Assembly: GCF_021412565.1 (NCBI RefSeq)
Contig: NZ_JAKCLJ010000001.1
Coordinates: 885,872 to 949,871, forward strand
Direction: 5' to 3'
DNA: 64,000 bases
Source: Shewanella sp. AS1
GTDB taxonomy: Bacteria; Pseudomonadota; Gammaproteobacteria; Enterobacterales; Shewanellaceae
The stretch's first letter is position 1. Each line of letters opens with the position of its first letter. Shown here piece by piece: positions 47,356-58,022 of this stretch. The notes under the pieces are model-generated. The model had not been told where the DNA came from. It saw only the letters and a program-made list of their open reading frames with translations, and ran no database searches. A program made the translations under genes and the position numbers.

Positions 47356-48375
47356 CTAGGGCTTAACTTTAGCCTCTTCGACTCTGGCCTCTTCTACTCT
47401 GGCCTTATCCTTGCTGGCATTTTGATCGTCTGAAATTTGTAGTTCTGCCAGCAATTCTGGCGTCATTTCATTGGGTTGTACCATCTTACGTATCTGCAAA
47501 ATCATGCCTAAATTGGGATGATCTAAGTAGTGGATCTCATCACTGATCACCCGCTTATTTTGTGCCATCCACACCTTAAACAGGAAAGGAATCGGTTCAG
47601 GTGCGCTGTTGGCATCGGAGTCCCTTGCTAAGATGAAGCGTGTCGGCGTTTTGCTGCCTTCTTCACGCAGGGTTAATGCCGTTTCCACATAGAGATAGTG
47701 ATCCAGATAGATATTGATGGCACCATCCAATTGCCAAAGCGGCTTTTTGATAGTGCTTTGGCCTAATCCCAGGTTAAAGCTAAACTGCGGGATCTCTGAC
47801 ACAGCTTGTTTATCTATGGGGTAACCATTTTGCTGATACTGTTCGGAGAAATCATGACCAGCGACCAGGCGAACCGGCGTGGCCAGATTACGAGGCTGCA
47901 TCGATTGCTGCCAGGTCATGTGCAGTAGTCCCTTCAGGCCCGGTTCACGATTTAGGGTATTTATCATCTCGCTAAATTGTGCCTGAGAGTCCGCCAATAG
48001 AACCGTTGATTCCCCCTCCTTGGCATATTGCGGGTCGGAGGCACCGATAGAGACGGGCAGGGTACTGGGGTAGCTTATTTGCGTCGAGCTTAACTGATGA
48101 TTACAGCGCTCGGCATCGTCCACCCACTCCTGCTCAGTGCAGCCCTCAAGCCCCAGGCTGGCACCTGTGATATCTGTTTTAAACAGCGGCGTTATCATAT
48201 CCACGCTTTGGCGCTGATTGATGTTGGCAGGATTGCTATCCATCTGTTCAAAAGCCTGGCCTTGGCGCTCGAAAATGTAGACCTCCACTTCAAACCAACG
48301 CTCCTCATCAGCGGCGAGGGCGACATGGGTGATCGACATTAGCATGCTGGCCAGTAATAGGGTCTTTTTAAGCAC
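47356..48375 (-). CDS. csiV: CsiV-family envelope protein
   Basis: A 339-residue protein with a clear signal peptide (MLKKTLLLASMLMSITHVALA) and the CsiV domain. In Vibrio cholerae CsiV binds peptidoglycan and activates LpoA/PBP1A-dependent wall synthesis; the same role is inferred. The best start is GTG 48375, six bases after GGAG, which overlaps the mfd stop by 8 bases (GTGCTTAA), so the two are translationally coupled; a TTG at 48387 is also in frame. The mature part starts EERWFEVEVYIFERQG and ends with a charged repeat, RVEEARVEEAKVKP. Confidence 0.85.
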   Translation of the reverse strand: MLKKTLLLASMLMSITHVALAADEERWFEVEVYIFERQGQAFEQMDSNPANINQRQSVDMITPLFKTDITGASLGLEGCTEQEWVDDAERCNHQLSSTQISYPSTLPVSIGASDPQYAKEGESTVLLADSQAQFSEMINTLNREPGLKGLLHMTWQQSMQPRNLATPVRLVAGHDFSEQYQQNGYPIDKQAVSEIPQFSFNLGLGQSTIKKPLWQLDGAINIYLDHYLYVETALTLREEGSKTPTRFILARDSDANSAPEPIPFLFKVWMAQNKRVISDEIHYLDHPNLGMILQIRKMVQPNEMTPELLAELQISDDQNASKDKARVEEARVEEAKVKP

Positions 48376-51300
48376 GTGGTTCTCCAAGACGATGTTGCAT
48401 CAGTTGTGAGATCAGTTGAGAGAGAAGCGCTAATCTATCCGTATCCGCTTCAGCAGGCATGATAAATTTTAACTTACTTGGCCCATCCATACGATAAATT
48501 TGTGGCTGAGATTGCAGCAGACCAATAATAAATCCGGGATCGATACAGTGATTATCGCCAAATTCTATGCTGCCGCCCTTGGCGTGCATCTCAATTTTCA
48601 CCGCGCCTAACTCAGTGGCCTGCTGTTTAAATAAACTCAAGGTTAACAGATTCTTAGTCGCCTGTGGTAATAAGCCAAAACGGTCGATTAATTCCACTCT
48701 AAGATTGTCGATCGCCTGCTCATCGCTGCAGTTGGCGATGCGCTTATACAGAGACAGCCGAACATTGACATCATGAACATAATCTTCGGGCAAGAGTGCT
48801 GGAATGCGAAGATCAATTTCACACTGGCCTTTGAGCATCTGCTCTAGGGAGGGCTCTTTCCCCTCTTTAAGAGCTTTCACTGCGCTTTCCAGCATCTCCA
48901 TATACAAGGTAAAGCCTATCTTGGATATATGGCCGCTCTGTTCATCCCCTAAGAGTTCGCCAGCGCCGCGGATCTCTAAGTCCTGAGTAGCCAGCATAAA
49001 TCCGGCCCCTAAATCTTCCAGCACTCCAATGGCTTCGAGCCGCTTCTGGGCGTCTTTGGTCATGCGTTTCGGATGGGGCGTCATCAGGTAAGCATAGGCC
49101 TGGTGGTGAGAACGGCCGACACGGCCTCTGAGCTGATGCAACTGCGCCAGACCAAAATGATCGGCACGCTCAATCACTATGGTGTTGGCACTGGGCACAT
49201 CGATACCTGTCTCGATAATAGTGGTGCAGACCAGGACATTGTATTTCTGGTGATAGAAATCGGACATCACCTTTTCCAATTCGCGCTCGCGCATCTGACC
49301 GTGGGCGGTGACGACCCGCGCCTCGGGCAGCAGCACCTCAAGCTCCCTTGCACGTTTTTCTATGGTTTCAACATTATTGTGCAGAAAATAGACCTGACCG
49401 CCGCGCAATATCTCCCTTAAGAGGGCTTCACGCACTGTGGCGTCGTCATACTCGCGCACGAAGGTTTTTACCGCCAGACGTTTAGCAGGCGGGGTAGCGA
49501 TAATGGAGAGATCGCGCATGCCAGACATCGCCATATTCAGGGTTCTGGGGATAGGGGTCGCCGTGAGGGTCAGAATATCCACATTGGCTCTGAGACTCTT
49601 TATCTTCTCTTTTTGGCGCACGCCGAATCTGTGCTCTTCATCTATGATAAGCAGGCCTAGATTCTCAAATTTGGCCTCAGATTGCAGCAGCTTGTGTGTG
49701 CCTATGACGATATCCACCTTGCCCTGGGCGAGCTGATCCAGCACTTGTTGTTGCTCTTTGGCGGTTTTAAAGCGCGACAGCACTTCAATCTTAATCGGCC
49801 AGTCGGCAAACCTATCTTTAAAGTTTTCATAGTGTTGCTGCGCCAGCAGGGTAGTCGGCACCAGGATGGCCACCTGACGGTTGTCATTGACCGCCACAAA
49901 GGCGGCGCGCATGGCGACTTCGGTTTTACCAAAGCCCACATCGCCGCACACCAGTCTGTCCATGGCGATGGGCGAGCACATATCTGTCAGTACGGCATCG
50001 ATGGCGGTTTCCTGATCCACAGTTTCTTCGAAGGGGAAACTGCCGGCAAATTGGGCGTACTCTTCCTGATCCAGTTTGGACGCCTCGCCGGGTTTGGCCT
50101 GGCGTCTGGCATAGACATCCAACAGCTCGGCGGCCACATCACGAATTTTCTCAATCGCCTTGCGCTTAGCCTTGCTCCAGGTGTCGTTACCCAGCTTGTT
50201 CAGCTGAGCCTCTTCATCGGCGCCGACACTGTAACGGCTGATCAGGTTCAGTGAGGCAACAGGCACATAGAGTTTATCGCCGCCGGCATATTCCAGTTTT
50301 AAGTATTCGGCGACAAGTCCGCCGGTATCTAAGGTTTCCAGCCCCAGATAGCGCGCCACCCCATGCTCTAAATGCACTATGGGTTGCCCGACTTTGAGTT
50401 CGGCCAGATCCTTAATCAGCGCATCTGAACTGATTTGTCGCTGCTTTTCCCGGCGACGCTGCTGGGAGATCCGCTGACCAAAGAGCTCAGTCTCACACAC
50501 CAGCGCCCAGGGCTTGCCACTTTTCGGGTGGATAATCAGGCCTTGAGATAGCGGCGAGACGACCAGACCAAAATCCACAGGCTTGGCGGCAAATTCATCG
50601 ATATGCTTGAACAGCTTAGGTTTGATGCCTATTTTGGCCAGCAGTTCGATAAGGGCTTCGCGCCGTCCCTCAGATTCGGCGCTGAATAGGATAGGTCCGC
50701 TAGTATCTGCGTATTGCTGAAGTGTGATAAGGGGCTGCTTTAATTTGTGGTTAGCCGTGAGATCCGGCAGTGCATCTACCTTAGCTGTGCTGCCCGTTCC
50801 CTGATGAGCTGAGCCCTGATGATCGGCGCCTTTACAGAGATAACGGGGCAAGGCCTTAAAGGCTTCGAACACTTGCTCGGTTAACAGATAAAGATCTTTG
50901 GGTGGCAGCAGAGGACGCAGGGGGTCGACGCGGCGGTTTTCATAGCGCTGACTCACCTCATTGAGGTGGGCTTTGGCCGCCTGTTCAATATCGCCTACTG
51001 TGACCAGTTGGCTGTCATCGGGCAGGTAATCGAACAGACTCGCGGTTTCATCGAAAAACAGCGGCAGGTAACTCTCAATCCCTGCTGGCATCACCTTGCG
51101 GCTCACCATCTGATAGATGGATTCGGGCTCTTTGACTATCACCTCAAACTGGCGGCGATATCGCTGACGGAACCCCTCGATGGCGCTGTCGTCAGTGGGA
51201 AACTCTTTAGCCGGTAGCAGACGGATCGCCTCTGTGGTATCGCTTGAGCGTTGGGTCTCGGGATCGAACAGGCGAATCGACTCGACTTCATCGTCAAACA

Positions 51301-51865
51301 GTTCGATACGGTAGGGGTGATTTGCGCCCATGGGAAAGATATCTATGATGGAGCCGCGCACCGCAAATTCGCCATGCTCGTAGACCTGTTCAACCAAGTG
51401 ATAGCCAGTATTGACTAACCGCTGACGCACCTGCTCAAGCGGATAGATATCGCCTTTCTTGAGCAGCAGTACATTGCCGGTTAAGAAAGATTGAGGCGGC
51501 AGCCTGACCATCAGGGTACTGATAGGCACGATCACTAAGCTCTGTTTGCTGGTAGGGATCTGCGACAGTGTTTCTAAGCGCTGTGACACCAGATCCTGAT
51601 GGGGCGAGAAGCTGTCATAGGGCAAGGTTTCTCGATCGGGAAACAGCAACACAGGGATAGATTTGGGTGCGAGCAGATACTTAAGCTCCATCTCCAGCTG
51701 TAGCGCACTCGGGGTATCGTGGGTGATGACTAAGGTTAGACCGGCATAATTGGCGCTGATATTGGCCAGGGTAATGGCCTTAGCGGCACCGCTCAACTGG
51801 CTTAAGGTTTGCGCTGTTTTTACCCCTTTAACTTTTGGGGGCGTGAGGATAGAAAAAGCAGTCAT
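48368..51865 (-). CDS. mfd: Transcription-repair coupling factor
   Basis: Mfd removes RNA polymerase stalled at DNA lesions and recruits UvrA. The 1165-residue protein has the UvrB-homology domains 1-2 (residues about 10-340), a central D3 region, the RNA-polymerase-interacting Tudor-like domain (LKVGQPIVHLEHGVARYLGL), and the RecG-like translocase (Walker A GDVGFGKTEVAMRAAF, DEEH in IIDEEHRFG, motif III TLTATPIPRTL, QLRGRVGRS), plus TRCF C-terminal domain. Starts upstream of 51865 (to 51886) exist; MTAFSILTPP is the family N-terminus. csiV is coupled after it. Confidence 0.95.
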   Translation of the reverse strand: MTAFSILTPPKVKGVKTAQTLSQLSGAAKAITLANISANYAGLTLVITHDTPSALQLEMELKYLLAPKSIPVLLFPDRETLPYDSFSPHQDLVSQRLETLSQIPTSKQSLVIVPISTLMVRLPPQSFLTGNVLLLKKGDIYPLEQVRQRLVNTGYHLVEQVYEHGEFAVRGSIIDIFPMGANHPYRIELFDDEVESIRLFDPETQRSSDTTEAIRLLPAKEFPTDDSAIEGFRQRYRRQFEVIVKEPESIYQMVSRKVMPAGIESYLPLFFDETASLFDYLPDDSQLVTVGDIEQAAKAHLNEVSQRYENRRVDPLRPLLPPKDLYLLTEQVFEAFKALPRYLCKGADHQGSAHQGTGSTAKVDALPDLTANHKLKQPLITLQQYADTSGPILFSAESEGRREALIELLAKIGIKPKLFKHIDEFAAKPVDFGLVVSPLSQGLIIHPKSGKPWALVCETELFGQRISQQRRREKQRQISSDALIKDLAELKVGQPIVHLEHGVARYLGLETLDTGGLVAEYLKLEYAGGDKLYVPVASLNLISRYSVGADEEAQLNKLGNDTWSKAKRKAIEKIRDVAAELLDVYARRQAKPGEASKLDQEEYAQFAGSFPFEETVDQETAIDAVLTDMCSPIAMDRLVCGDVGFGKTEVAMRAAFVAVNDNRQVAILVPTTLLAQQHYENFKDRFADWPIKIEVLSRFKTAKEQQQVLDQLAQGKVDIVIGTHKLLQSEAKFENLGLLIIDEEHRFGVRQKEKIKSLRANVDILTLTATPIPRTLNMAMSGMRDLSIIATPPAKRLAVKTFVREYDDATVREALLREILRGGQVYFLHNNVETIEKRARELEVLLPEARVVTAHGQMRERELEKVMSDFYHQKYNVLVCTTIIETGIDVPSANTIVIERADHFGLAQLHQLRGRVGRSHHQAYAYLMTPHPKRMTKDAQKRLEAIGVLEDLGAGFMLATQDLEIRGAGELLGDEQSGHISKIGFTLYMEMLESAVKALKEGKEPSLEQMLKGQCEIDLRIPALLPEDYVHDVNVRLSLYKRIANCSDEQAIDNLRVELIDRFGLLPQATKNLLTLSLFKQQATELGAVKIEMHAKGGSIEFGDNHCIDPGFIIGLLQSQPQIYRMDGPSKLKFIMPAEADTDRLALLSQLISQLMQHRLGEPRA

Positions 51866-51961
51866 GGAGATGGAATTTATAGCCAAAAATCGACAAAGAT
51901 GCCGCCATTGTAGAGTCTAAGTGCAGACAGTGCCAGTAAAAGTACCCTAAGCAAAAGTACC

Positions 51962-52546
51962 TTAAGCGTTTTTGGCTTTCTTGCGCTCTTGTAACTGTTT
52001 TTGCTGAATATTGAGACTGGCCTTGACCAGTTGCTCGACATCCTCATCGAGGATCTGCGAAAACTCCAGGGCACACAGATAGCCTGAAGCGCCGGTTTGC
52101 GCATCGATAGGGCTGGCAGCTACACATTGGGCGATACACAAGAGTGAGATTAATGCCTCTTTGATGTGCAGTGTCAGCCGGTAGTGACGTCCCACTTGCA
52201 GTGGGCTTGGACATATGAGACGAACGCCGCTGCCACCAAAGCTTTCTCCCTCACACTTCTCGCCTTCGTGGGATTGCTGCTCCAGCACATATTGCAGTAC
52301 TAGATCGATTTTTTTCGACTGTAGCTTAAGGTAATCGACGACTGTGCGCCCTTCATCATCTAAGTTTCTCAGCTGCAACAGGCAAGAGGCTTCCATGGCT
52401 TTCACTTCGCTGATTAACTTAAGGCCTGTGGGTAACAGGGCTTTAAGTTCGTTATCCGAGGGTAAAGCTTGACCCTCTTGCCAAGGAACAAGGTAAGCTG
52501 AAAAGCTGTGTTTGACGCTAAAATAGGAGTTTGATTCGCCGTTCAA
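51962..52546 (-). CDS. PilZ-domain protein
   Basis: A 194-residue protein with one C-terminal PilZ-like domain (the LTLHIKEALISLLCIAQCV strand-helix region and LCALEFSQILDEDVEQLV) after a longer N-terminal helical half (ELKALLPTGLKLISEVK, the YcgR-N/PilZN-like region). No arginine-rich RxxxR motif was clearly visible, so cyclic-di-GMP binding is open. It starts at TTG, 8 bases after AAGAGA. It diverges from lolC and lies upstream of mfd on the same strand with about 95 bases between. Function unknown. Confidence 0.72.
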   Translation of the reverse strand: MNGESNSYFSVKHSFSAYLVPWQEGQALPSDNELKALLPTGLKLISEVKAMEASCLLQLRNLDDEGRTVVDYLKLQSKKIDLVLQYVLEQQSHEGEKCEGESFGGSGVRLICPSPLQVGRHYRLTLHIKEALISLLCIAQCVAASPIDAQTGASGYLCALEFSQILDEDVEQLVKASLNIQQKQLQERKKAKNA

Positions 52547-52641
52547 CTGATTGTCTCTTGTATTTATAGTATCATTGCTCCTATTATCGTTCGCATCTCA
52601 ATGATTTATCAAGGCCACTGAGTAAAGAGACCCGGTCATAT

Positions 52642-53874
52642 ATGAATTTAGCGTTATCTTGGAACATTGGTTATCGATATTGGCGAGCACGAAAAAATAA
52701 CGCTTTTGCCTCATTTATTACCCTCTTTGCCGTCTCTGGTATTCTGCTTGGGGTTGCCGCCCTTATCATAGTCAGCTCTGTGATGAATGGCCTTGAAGGG
52801 CAGCTAAAGCAGCGCATCTTGGGCGCAGTGCCTCAGCTCACGATAACGAGCGGGCAAGCCATGCCAGACTGGCAACAACTCACAGCGCCCCTCATCAAAC
52901 AAAAGCAGATAGTGGCCATCAGTCCGAGTATCTCCACCCAGGCCATGTTGCAATCAGCCAGTAATATCAGTGCCGTCCAGGTGTATGGTATCTATCCTGA
53001 GTTGGAAAAACGCAACCTCGCCATGATAAATCAGCAGTTTAGCGGATCACTGAGCGTATTAACTCCCGGCAGTTATAACCTGGTATTAGGCGCCGAACTC
53101 GCGCGGCGCTTAAGTGTTTCGCTCGGGGATAAGGTGCGAGTGCTGAGCGGCGATGGTGTGGTTTACTCTCCTCTTGGGCCAGTGCCGAGTCAGCGCAGTT
53201 TTCATATCGCAGGCATTTTTGAGACGGGATCTCAAGTCGATGCCAGTCTGGCCTATATCTACCATGATGATGCTCAGCGCCTGATGCGCCAGCAAGCCGG
53301 TGAGATAAAGCAGCTGCGTTTCTATCTTAAAGATCCCTTCTTAGTCTCTCAGGTGGAACCTAGGGTGCAGGCCACCTTTAACCAGGCGGGGCTTGATGTG
53401 ACAATCACAGATTGGCGTGAGAGTTATGGGCATCTCTTTTCTGCGGTGAAGATGGAGAAGAACATGATGTCTCTGATGCTAAGCCTTATCATAGCCGTGG
53501 CGGCATTCAATATTGTTTCGGCCTTAGTGATGATGGTGGTGGATAAGAGCACAGATGTGGCAGTGCTTAAGACTCAGGGATTAACCACGGCCAATGTGAT
53601 GGCCATTTTTATGATCCAAGGTTCCCTAAATGCCATCTTAGGTCTGCTATCTGGCCTACTGATAGGCGTATTTATCACATTGAATTTAAATAGTATTTTA
53701 TCTGCTCTTGGGATCTCCATCCTGGGTGAAGGCCATCACTTACCCGTGCAGTTAGAGTGGACACAACTGAGTGTCATCGTAATAGGCACTGTGGTGATCA
53801 CCTTTTTGGCAACCATTTATCCGGCGCTGCGGGCGGCCAATGTTCAGCCAGCCAGCGCATTAAGGTATGAATAA
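52642..53874 (+). CDS. lolC: Lipoprotein-releasing ABC transporter permease LolC
   Basis: LolC with LolE and LolD extracts lipoproteins from the inner membrane and hands them to LolA. The 410-residue protein has an N-terminal membrane span ([20 protein letters not shown]), a large periplasmic domain, and three C-terminal spans ([23 protein letters not shown] starts the FtsX region). The block [16 protein letters not shown] contacts LolD. It is followed two bases later by lolD. In organisms with both LolC and LolE, the upstream gene is called lolC. Confidence 0.93.
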   Translation: MNLALSWNIGYRYWRARKNNAFASFITLFAVSGILLGVAALIIVSSVMNGLEGQLKQRILGAVPQLTITSGQAMPDWQQLTAPLIKQKQIVAISPSISTQAMLQSASNISAVQVYGIYPELEKRNLAMINQQFSGSLSVLTPGSYNLVLGAELARRLSVSLGDKVRVLSGDGVVYSPLGPVPSQRSFHIAGIFETGSQVDASLAYIYHDDAQRLMRQQAGEIKQLRFYLKDPFLVSQVEPRVQATFNQAGLDVTITDWRESYGHLFSAVKMEKNMMSLMLSLIIAVAAFNIVSALVMMVVDKSTDVAVLKTQGLTTANVMAIFMIQGSLNAILGLLSGLLIGVFITLNLNSILSALGISILGEGHHLPVQLEWTQLSVIVIGTVVITFLATIYPALRAANVQPASALRYE

Positions 53875-53876
53875 CA

Positions 53877-54596
53877 ATGACGCAAGAGAATAGAGCCTTG
53901 CTACTGCAGGTGAATAACGTAAGTAAGCGCTACCAAGAGGGCAGCATAGATACTCAGGTGTTAAACGGGGTCGATTTAACCATTTATGCCGGTGAGCAGG
54001 TGGCGATAGTCGGTTCTTCCGGTTCGGGTAAGAGTACGCTTTTGCATATTATGGGCACGCTGGATCAGCCCACTTGCGGTAAGGTGACCCTGGCGGGTGA
54101 AGATCTCTATCGATTATCTCCCGCGCGTCAGGCCAAGATCCGTAATCAGGATCTGGGCTTTATCTATCAGTTCCACCACCTCCTGCCTGAGTTTACCGCA
54201 CTGGAAAACGTCGCCATGCCCGGGCTTATCCAGGGGCGTAGCCGCAAAGAGGTCGAGCAGGAGGCCAAGGCGCTGCTGACTCGTGTAGGGCTCAATCACA
54301 GGTTAGATCATACCCCGGCAGAGATGTCTGGGGGAGAAAGGCAACGAACCGCCATTGCCAGGGCATTGATTAATAAACCAAAATTGGTGCTTGCCGATGA
54401 GCCGACCGGCAACTTGGATGCGGCCAGCGGTGAATCTGTCTATGAGTTGATCCGCGAGCTGGGCAGCCAGCTAGGTACAGCATTTGTGGTGGTCACCCAT
54501 GATCCCAAACTGGCCGAGCGTATGGACAGGCAGCTGCAGATGAAAGATGGTCTGCTGTTTGATAATGCTGGTCCAGATGAGAAGGAAGCCTCATGA
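53877..54596 (+). CDS. lolD: Lipoprotein-releasing system ATP-binding protein LolD
   Basis: LolD is the ATPase of the LolCDE exporter. The 239-residue product has Walker [11 protein letters not shown], the Lol-specific [21 protein letters not shown], signature [15 protein letters not shown] and Walker [13 protein letters not shown]. It overlaps lolE by ATGA and is two bases from lolC, giving one tight operon. Confidence 0.96.
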   Translation: MTQENRALLLQVNNVSKRYQEGSIDTQVLNGVDLTIYAGEQVAIVGSSGSGKSTLLHIMGTLDQPTCGKVTLAGEDLYRLSPARQAKIRNQDLGFIYQFHHLLPEFTALENVAMPGLIQGRSRKEVEQEAKALLTRVGLNHRLDHTPAEMSGGERQRTAIARALINKPKLVLADEPTGNLDAASGESVYELIRELGSQLGTAFVVVTHDPKLAERMDRQLQMKDGLLFDNAGPDEKEAS

Positions 54597-55849
54597 CACG
54601 CTGGCTTTCGTTCTGGGTTGGATGGCGTTTTTACCGCGCTAGGCAATCGAACCGTTTTATCAGCTTTATCTCTTTTGCCTCGACGGCGGGTATCGCCCTT
54701 GGGGTTGCTGTGTTGATCACTGTGCTCTCGGCGATGAACGGGTTTGAGAAGGAGCTGGAGCAACGACTGCTTGGGGTTGTGCCCCATGGCGAATTAACTG
54801 GGGTGAATGAACCTATCTATAACTGGCAGCGGATCGCGGCGGATGCACAGCAGATCAGTGGTATTCGCGCCACCGCGCCTTTTGTGCGCCTGCAGGGCTT
54901 GATTCAAAAACCCGGCGGTTTTCAGGGCCTGACTGTGGTTGGGGTCGATCCGGCTATCGAGCCAAAAGTCTCTAACATAGCTCGATTCATGGATAAGCAG
55001 AGCTGGCAGGCGCTGGATCAGCAGAGCAATAATATTATTCTGGGCCGCGGCCTAGCCAAAAGTCTTGGGCTCAAAGTGGGCGACAGCCTGAGCCTGTATA
55101 CGCCGAACCTGACGGCAAAGCAGGGCAATGGCTCGCGCATTGGTGCAGCTAAGAGTCATAGATTTGTGCTGGCAGGGATCTTCGAGCTTGGCGGTGAACT
55201 GGATATGACCACAGCCTATATTTCGCTCAGCTACGGCGCTAAAATCTTAGGTTTGGGCGAGGGTGTGAGTGGGGTGCGCATCAGTGTCGATAATGTGTTC
55301 GATGCCCCCAGATTGATTCGGGATCTGGGTTACAGCCAGCAGCAATATATGTATCTGTCAGACTGGACCCGCACCCAGGGGCATCTGTATCAGGATATTC
55401 AGCTGGTCAGAACCATAATGTATCTGGTGCTGGCACTGGTGATCGCCGTGGCCTGTTTTAATATCGTCTCGACCTTAGTGATGGCGGTGCGCGATAAGCA
55501 GTCGGAAATCGCTATCTTGCTGACCATGGGCATGACTAAGGTGACTGTGATGGGGATCTTTATCGTGCAGGGCGCGTTAAATGGCCTTTTGGGCTGCGCC
55601 ATCGGCGGCGGTCTAGGTGTGTTTATTGCCGCTAACTTAAGCCAAACCGCCAAGGGGATAGAGAAGCTCTTTGGTGTGCAGTTACTGTCGGCCGATGTCT
55701 ATTTTATCGATTTTCTGCCGTCACAGCTGCAGTGGAGCGATGTCAGTTTAGTACTGGGCCTGGCCTTTATCATGAGCCTGTTTGCCACTCTGTATCCCGC
55801 CTGGAAAGCCAGCAGGACTATGCCTGCCAGCGCGCTATCAGGACGCTAG
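54593..55849 (+). CDS. lolE: Lipoprotein-releasing ABC transporter permease LolE
   Basis: Second permease of the LolCDE exporter, 418 residues. Its architecture equals LolC: N-terminal span ([36 protein letters not shown] split over the first segment), periplasmic domain, then FtsX spans beginning [33 protein letters not shown]. In E. coli LolE recognises lipoprotein while LolC binds LolA. Its 3' end overlaps the 3' end of the convergent diguanylate cyclase gene by 12 bases. Confidence 0.94.
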   Translation: MTRWLSFWVGWRFYRARQSNRFISFISFASTAGIALGVAVLITVLSAMNGFEKELEQRLLGVVPHGELTGVNEPIYNWQRIAADAQQISGIRATAPFVRLQGLIQKPGGFQGLTVVGVDPAIEPKVSNIARFMDKQSWQALDQQSNNIILGRGLAKSLGLKVGDSLSLYTPNLTAKQGNGSRIGAAKSHRFVLAGIFELGGELDMTTAYISLSYGAKILGLGEGVSGVRISVDNVFDAPRLIRDLGYSQQQYMYLSDWTRTQGHLYQDIQLVRTIMYLVLALVIAVACFNIVSTLVMAVRDKQSEIAILLTMGMTKVTVMGIFIVQGALNGLLGCAIGGGLGVFIAANLSQTAKGIEKLFGVQLLSADVYFIDFLPSQLQWSDVSLVLGLAFIMSLFATLYPAWKASRTMPASALSGR

Positions 55850-57223
55850 GCTGGTGTGACTCAATGCCGCTTTGAGCTGCGCCCGACGTTTATGAACATA
55901 CATGTTCTTATCGGCTTGAGCTAACAGCTGTTTTGTACTTGTGATGCTGTCATCATAGATGGCCGAGCCGATGCTCAAAGAGGGGACAATCTTTTTTGAG
56001 CCCCACAAGAGCACACTCGATTGGACTCTTAGCTGCAGCCTGGCGATGATCTTATCGACTTGAGATTGCTCGCTAACATCCCTCAATAAGATCAGAAACT
56101 CATCGCCACCAAAACGCACCACTGTATCCTGTTTATCTGTATTGGCTCTGAGCAGGGTAGCTATGTGCTTCAACAGTTCATCGCCCGCCTCATGACCTAA
56201 TTCATCGTTTATCTGTTTAAAGCCATTTAAGTCGATATTCAGCAGGGCGAAGGGACGCTTTTCTGCGCCTTGATTGGTTAAGGTGCGCAACTTGTTAAGA
56301 ATGAAACGCCGGTTCGGTAAATGGGTCAGCTCATCATGTAAGGCGATTTTATTGGAATAGCGATAGTTTTTATAAATCAGCAGGATAAAACCATAGAGCA
56401 GCAGAAAGATCAGGCTGCCGACTGAAAAAATAATGTTGCGGATAAACTGTGTTTGCTGCTGGTGGTTGAAGTTAAATTTAGCCGCCAGTTGCCAGGTATC
56501 ACCTGGAAGATGAATAGGATAGAGCATATCCGGGTTCTTGAAGGTCTCGCTACTGCCAAAGAAGATGGGCTTGGTTGTACCGTCTGTTACAGGTTTTTTT
56601 AAGGCAACCTCTGCGCCCTGAAAATCGATTATGCCTGTGTTTTTCAGGAGCTGCTCATAGTCGATCACCGCACTGACATTGCCCCAATATTCAAGATTAG
56701 CGGGAAAATCACTGAAAACAGGGTAGCGAACAACGAGTCCTTTTCCCCCTTGGATTAAATCAAGTGGGCCTGCGATATAGAGTCCTTGGCGTTCTCTGGC
56801 TTTTAATATGGTTTTCATCTGCCCAGGCAGGGTTCGGTAATCCAGTCCAATCGCTTTTTCATTATGGGATAAGGGATACTCATGGCTGATAATGTCGTTG
56901 GGTGCGACTCCCACATTCCTGACATACTTGGCCTGGCTTAAGACTTGTTGAGCGATGAGGTTCCAGTTATTCATCGCTAGCTCAGGCCCCATAGTGATGA
57001 CTGTCACTAGGCTGGTGACAAGATAGGCATCGATATGGATAGCGGTTTCCAGATTAAAGCGGGCTGAGGCAAGGTTTTTACGTATGGTATCCTTTTCCTG
57101 GGCAATGCTTTGTTCGGTGAAATACTGATTAACGGCCAGAATGCTGACGCTGGCTATTGCGATATAAAATAAAGATAGAAAAATGAAATACCCAAGTTGT
57201 TTTCGGCTTGAACTGATACCCAT
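55838..57223 (-). CDS. Diguanylate cyclase with periplasmic CHASE-like sensor
   Basis: A 461-residue membrane protein. Two membrane spans (about residues 10-32 and 262-284) flank a periplasmic domain of 230 residues with the CHASE/CSS-like block VGVAPNDIISHEYPLSHNEKAIGLDYR split over the sensor. The C-terminal GGDEF domain (about 290-455) has an intact active site, RFGGDEFLILL, with metal-binding Asp earlier in NIDLNGFKQINDELGH. There is no RxxD inhibitory site four residues before GGDEF as far as I can see, nor an EAL domain. It makes cyclic-di-GMP in response to an unknown periplasmic signal. The gene is convergent with lolE. Confidence 0.9.
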   Translation of the reverse strand: MGISSSRKQLGYFIFLSLFYIAIASVSILAVNQYFTEQSIAQEKDTIRKNLASARFNLETAIHIDAYLVTSLVTVITMGPELAMNNWNLIAQQVLSQAKYVRNVGVAPNDIISHEYPLSHNEKAIGLDYRTLPGQMKTILKARERQGLYIAGPLDLIQGGKGLVVRYPVFSDFPANLEYWGNVSAVIDYEQLLKNTGIIDFQGAEVALKKPVTDGTTKPIFFGSSETFKNPDMLYPIHLPGDTWQLAAKFNFNHQQQTQFIRNIIFSVGSLIFLLLYGFILLIYKNYRYSNKIALHDELTHLPNRRFILNKLRTLTNQGAEKRPFALLNIDLNGFKQINDELGHEAGDELLKHIATLLRANTDKQDTVVRFGGDEFLILLRDVSEQSQVDKIIARLQLRVQSSVLLWGSKKIVPSLSIGSAIYDDSITSTKQLLAQADKNMYVHKRRAQLKAALSHTSLAS

Positions 57224-57401
57224 AACGTCCCGGCGTTGTTTTATTTTCAGAAGAGGTCAATAGCCTCAATGAAATTTATAAATAAAAATATAGGTTTAGG
57301 TTATTTTATCTTAACTATTATGGGTAAGTGAAAGGCAGATAACGGGGGAGTTGATTTATATCATGAAATCGGTAAATAAATAGTCTCTTTCACAATAAAG
57401 A

Positions 57402-57431
57402 AAAAGCTGATGGGAGAAACCATCAGCTTTT
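57402..57431 (-). terminator. Intrinsic terminator after the DUF2062 gene
   Basis: A 12-bp perfect stem, AAAAGCTGATGG (57402-57413) and CCATCAGCTTTT (57420-57431), loop GAGAAA. On the minus strand it is followed by TTCTTTATTG. It lies 50 bases past the DUF2062 stop and also faces the start of the diguanylate cyclase gene region. Confidence 0.88.
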
Positions 57432-57481
57432 AGGTAAGTTTGTGGCCTTCGCCAAGTATACAGTAAAAACCAGGTCGAATA

Positions 57482-57991
57482 TTACTTATGAGTCCGGTTT
57501 TTCCACTTAAACAAGATGGAATATTTCCAGAGATTGTGCACCACAAAATACCCAACCCCAGCGAAGATGACACCCAAAACAAGGCAGCCTAAGAGAAAAG
57601 GTGGGCCTATGGTCGAGATAGAGGATTCGACCCAGTGCCAGCTAAGTTCAAAGGCGAAATCCTGTGGTGGGTGACCGAGTAACTTAGCCCCAAGCAGATA
57701 AGCCATATAGAACATAAATGGCATAGTGATAGGATTAGTGATCCAGACCAGCGCCACCGCAAGCGGCAGATTGCAGTTAAAGAAAATAGCTAAGGCCGCT
57801 GCTAGGATCATCTGAAACGGCATAGGGATCCAGGCCACGAATAATCCAACGGCAAAGGCGAGCGGCGCCGAGCGACGATTAAGTGCCCATAGATTGGGTT
57901 TATGAAGTAATTGACCGAACATCTGCAGGTGCTTGTGGTTCTGCAGTGTCTCGGGTTTGGGCATAAACCTTTCAAGTAATTTTTTTGGCAT
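57482..57991 (-). CDS. DUF2062 membrane protein
   Basis: A 169-residue inner-membrane protein with the DUF2062 pattern: N-terminal MPKKLLERFMPKPETLQNH, then a LAFAVGLFVAWIPMPFQMILAAALAIFF pair of spans, WITNPITMPFMFYMAYLLG and a C-terminal span (FLLGCLVLGVIFAGVGYFVVHNLW split across it). DUF2062 genes sit beside lipid A or comEC genes in several proteobacteria; function is unknown. It diverges from comEC with only about 30 bases between the starts, so their promoters must overlap. Confidence 0.85.
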   Translation of the reverse strand: MPKKLLERFMPKPETLQNHKHLQMFGQLLHKPNLWALNRRSAPLAFAVGLFVAWIPMPFQMILAAALAIFFNCNLPLAVALVWITNPITMPFMFYMAYLLGAKLLGHPPQDFAFELSWHWVESSISTIGPPFLLGCLVLGVIFAGVGYFVVHNLWKYSILFKWKNRTHK

Positions 57992-58022
57992 AGCTGAGTA
58001 TTGCAGTCTTAAATTATTCGTT